Source of the DNA: Hahella sp. CCB-MM4
GTDB lineage: Bacteria; Pseudomonadota; Gammaproteobacteria; Pseudomonadales; Oleiphilaceae
Assembly: GCF_002260525.1 (NCBI RefSeq)
Contig: NZ_MRYI01000006.1
Coordinates: forward strand, 62,001 to 126,000
Direction: 5' to 3'
Length of the DNA stretch: 64,000 nucleotides
Part shown: in pieces, positions 62,573 to 64,000 of the stretch
How positions within the stretch are numbered: position 1 is the stretch's first letter
Layout of the letters: the number at the start of each line of letters is the position of its first letter
Made by a program: the position numbers and the translations under genes
Notes under the pieces: generated by a model
The model's database searches: none
Told to the model about the DNA's origin: nothing
Seen by the model: the letters and a program-made list of their open reading frames with translations, nothing else

Positions 62573-64000
62573 CGTTTCCGATCCAGTGCGGCAAGTTGCT
62601 TCAGGCGCTGCTGAACCATTCCGAACACCGTGTTCTTGGCATAGGTTCCTTTGTCGTTCGGATGCCCAACCTTGAGGCCCGTCAATAGCTCAATGGCTTC
62701 CGCCACAGTAGAAACAGAATAGATCACAAACTGCTTCTTCTGGCAGGCATCCAACACCTTCTGGTTAAGCATCAGGTTGCTGACATTCTGATCAGGAATA
62801 ATCACGCCCTGGGTACCGCTCAATCCTTTAATGCAGCAGGTTTCGAAGAAACCTTCTATTTTCTCGTTCACCCCGCCGACCGGCTGCGCTTCGCCAAACT
62901 GGTTCATTGAGCCGGTAATGGCCAGACTCTGCTTGATCGGCACATCAGCGATCGAGGAAATCAGGGCGCAGAACTCTGCCATGGAGGCACTGTCGCCATC
63001 CACCTGGTTATACGATTGTTCGAAGGTGATACTTGCGCTTAACTTGATCGGCTCTGTCTTACCAAAGGTCGAAGCCAGATAAGACGACAATATCATCATC
63101 CCCTTCGAGTGAATGGCTCCGGCAAGCTTAACATCCCGCTCAATATCGATAACTTCCCCACTGCCGTAGGCGGTGGTTGCGGTTACCCGACTCGGCACGC
63201 CAAACTCATGATCACCGGTATGCAATACCGATAATGCATTGATCTGCCCCACCTTTTCTCCCACGGTGGCTAACAAGGTTGAGCCATCACGAATGCTGTC
63301 AAAGACCTTGTCCCGGATTCGGCTGGAACGGAATTCCGCACTGTCCAAAGCCTTATCCACATGTTCAGCATGCAGCATCTTGGCATTGGCTTCCCGAGCC
63401 CAATAATTACTTTCCCGCAGCAGATTGGCGATATCCGCCGCATGCAAAGACAACCGATTCTGGTCCTCAGCCACTCGTGAACTATGCTCAATGATCCGCA
63501 TCAGAGCCTTGCGATCACAGTGCAACAGGTTTTTGTCCTGGATCAGCGAAGTAATGAATCGCGCATAAAGCTTCTGGGTTTCCGGTGTTCGCTCAATTTC
63601 GCTTTCAAAATCAGCAACAACCTTAAACAGCTCGCTGAAGTCCGGATCATACTGTTGCAGCAGCAAATAGGTATCGCGGTCACCAAACAGAACGATCTTC
63701 ACTTCAAACGGCATGGCTTCGGGCTCAAGCGAAATGGTTCCGGACAAAGTCAATTCTTTCTCCAGGGTATTGATCGCCACATTGCCTGAACGCAAAGCCC
63801 GCTTGATGCCATCCCAGACAAAAGGCTGTTCGAGCACCTTAATGGCATCCATCAGCAGATACCCGCCATTGGCCCGATGCAGTGCCCCTGGTCGAATCAG
63901 GGTGAAATCGGTGAATACAGTACCTTTATAGGTTACGCTTTCCACGGCTCCGAACAGATTGTTATAGGTGGGATTATCTTCCACGACAATCGGCGCATGG
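62563..64000 (-). CDS. LonB-like ATP-dependent protease, C-terminal part (partial)
   Basis: The frame is open to the window edge; 479 C-terminal residues are seen. It begins PIVVEDNPTYNNLFGAVES, then GALHRANGGYLLMDAIKVLEQP as the Walker B part of the ATPase. The protease domain carries the Ser-Lys dyad: the Ser in DGDSASMAEFCALIS and the Lys in GGVNEKIEGFFETC. This is the Lon-related family found widely in gammaproteobacteria, distinct from classical Lon. The start and Walker A are outside the window. The basic C-terminus KRHS ends in a repeat. Confidence 0.9.
   Translation of the reverse strand, partial: HAPIVVEDNPTYNNLFGAVESVTYKGTVFTDFTLIRPGALHRANGGYLLMDAIKVLEQPFVWDGIKRALRSGNVAINTLEKELTLSGTISLEPEAMPFEVKIVLFGDRDTYLLLQQYDPDFSELFKVVADFESEIERTPETQKLYARFITSLIQDKNLLHCDRKALMRIIEHSSRVAEDQNRLSLHAADIANLLRESNYWAREANAKMLHAEHVDKALDSAEFRSSRIRDKVFDSIRDGSTLLATVGEKVGQINALSVLHTGDHEFGVPSRVTATTAYGSGEVIDIERDVKLAGAIHSKGMMILSSYLASTFGKTEPIKLSASITFEQSYNQVDGDSASMAEFCALISSIADVPIKQSLAITGSMNQFGEAQPVGGVNEKIEGFFETCCIKGLSGTQGVIIPDQNVSNLMLNQKVLDACQKKQFVIYSVSTVAEAIELLTGLKVGHPNDKGTYAKNTVFGMVQQRLKQLAALDRKRHS

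Overview
The window is a gammaproteobacterial chromosome segment of intermediate GC content. It is dominated by a polar-flagellum and chemotaxis locus on the minus strand, about 1.3 to 40 kb. The gene order (fleQ, fleSR, fliEFGHIJ, fliKLMNOPQR, flhB, flhA, flhF, fleN, fliA, cheYZAB, motCD, parC, parP, cheW) is the Pseudomonas/Vibrio/Marinobacter type. A single polar flagellum is the natural reading, given FleQ, FlhF, FleN and ParC/ParP. A Na+-pumping oxaloacetate decarboxylase (oadGAB), an AotJQMP-like arginine transporter and a DUF5610 protein fit a marine relative of Marinobacter, Hahella or Ketobacter. The genus cannot be fixed from this sequence alone.

Layout. 1-1.3 kb: the end of an EAL-domain protein and a Lys/Thr/Ala-rich AlgP-like protein. 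1.3-4.6 kb: DUF2802 gene, cheW, parP, parC. 5-11.4 kb: motD, motC, cheB, cheA, cheZ, cheY. 11.6-17.1 kb: fliA, fleN, flhF, flhA. 17.3-17.8 kb: a secreted chorismate mutase inserted into the flagellar locus. 18-25.4 kb: flhB, fliR, Q, P, O, N, M, L, K. 25.5-28.3 kb: an HptB/HsbR/HsbA-type phosphorelay and partner-switch module between fliK and fliJ. 28.7-34.8 kb: fliJ, I, H, G, F, E. 35-40 kb: fleR, fleS, fleQ, fliT. The filament genes fliC, flaG, fliD and fliS, which often sit beside fleQ, are absent here.

40-44.4 kb: oadB, oadA, oadG, two tRNA-Arg(ACG), tRNA-Ser(GCT), csrA. 44.8-48.7 kb: lysC, alaS. 49-50.4 kb: the DUF5610 gene, preceded by a near-consensus FliA (sigma-28) promoter, so it is probably a late flagellar gene of unknown function. 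50.6-55.9 kb, plus strand: an RDD membrane protein, the arginine/ornithine-type ABC transporter and an AstE-like deacylase. 56-59.4 kb: a receiver-PAS-histidine kinase, a FixJ-type regulator and an M23 peptidase. 59.7-62.5 kb: AmrS-type radical SAM protein, AlkB homologue, voltage-gated K+ channel. 62.6-64 kb: the C-terminal part of a LonB-like protease, running off the window.

Regulation follows the polar-flagellum hierarchy. FleQ has a good sigma-70 promoter. GG-N10-GC sigma-54 promoters precede fliE, fliK and flhA, and possibly fleS and hptB. The FliA promoter serves the DUF5610 gene.

The most unusual feature is an excess of short (about 14-29 bp), two- to four-copy tandem duplications placed exactly at gene ends. 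At fliP/fliQ, fliQ/fliR, fleN, motD and fleS/fleR these create tiny reading frames that overlap by stop-start junctions (TAATG, TGATG, TAGTG, ATGA) and bridge the gap to the next gene. This could be a translational-coupling relay. Repeats inside proteins (CheA linker, ParP linker, FliH C-terminus, RDD tail) look like products of the same process.
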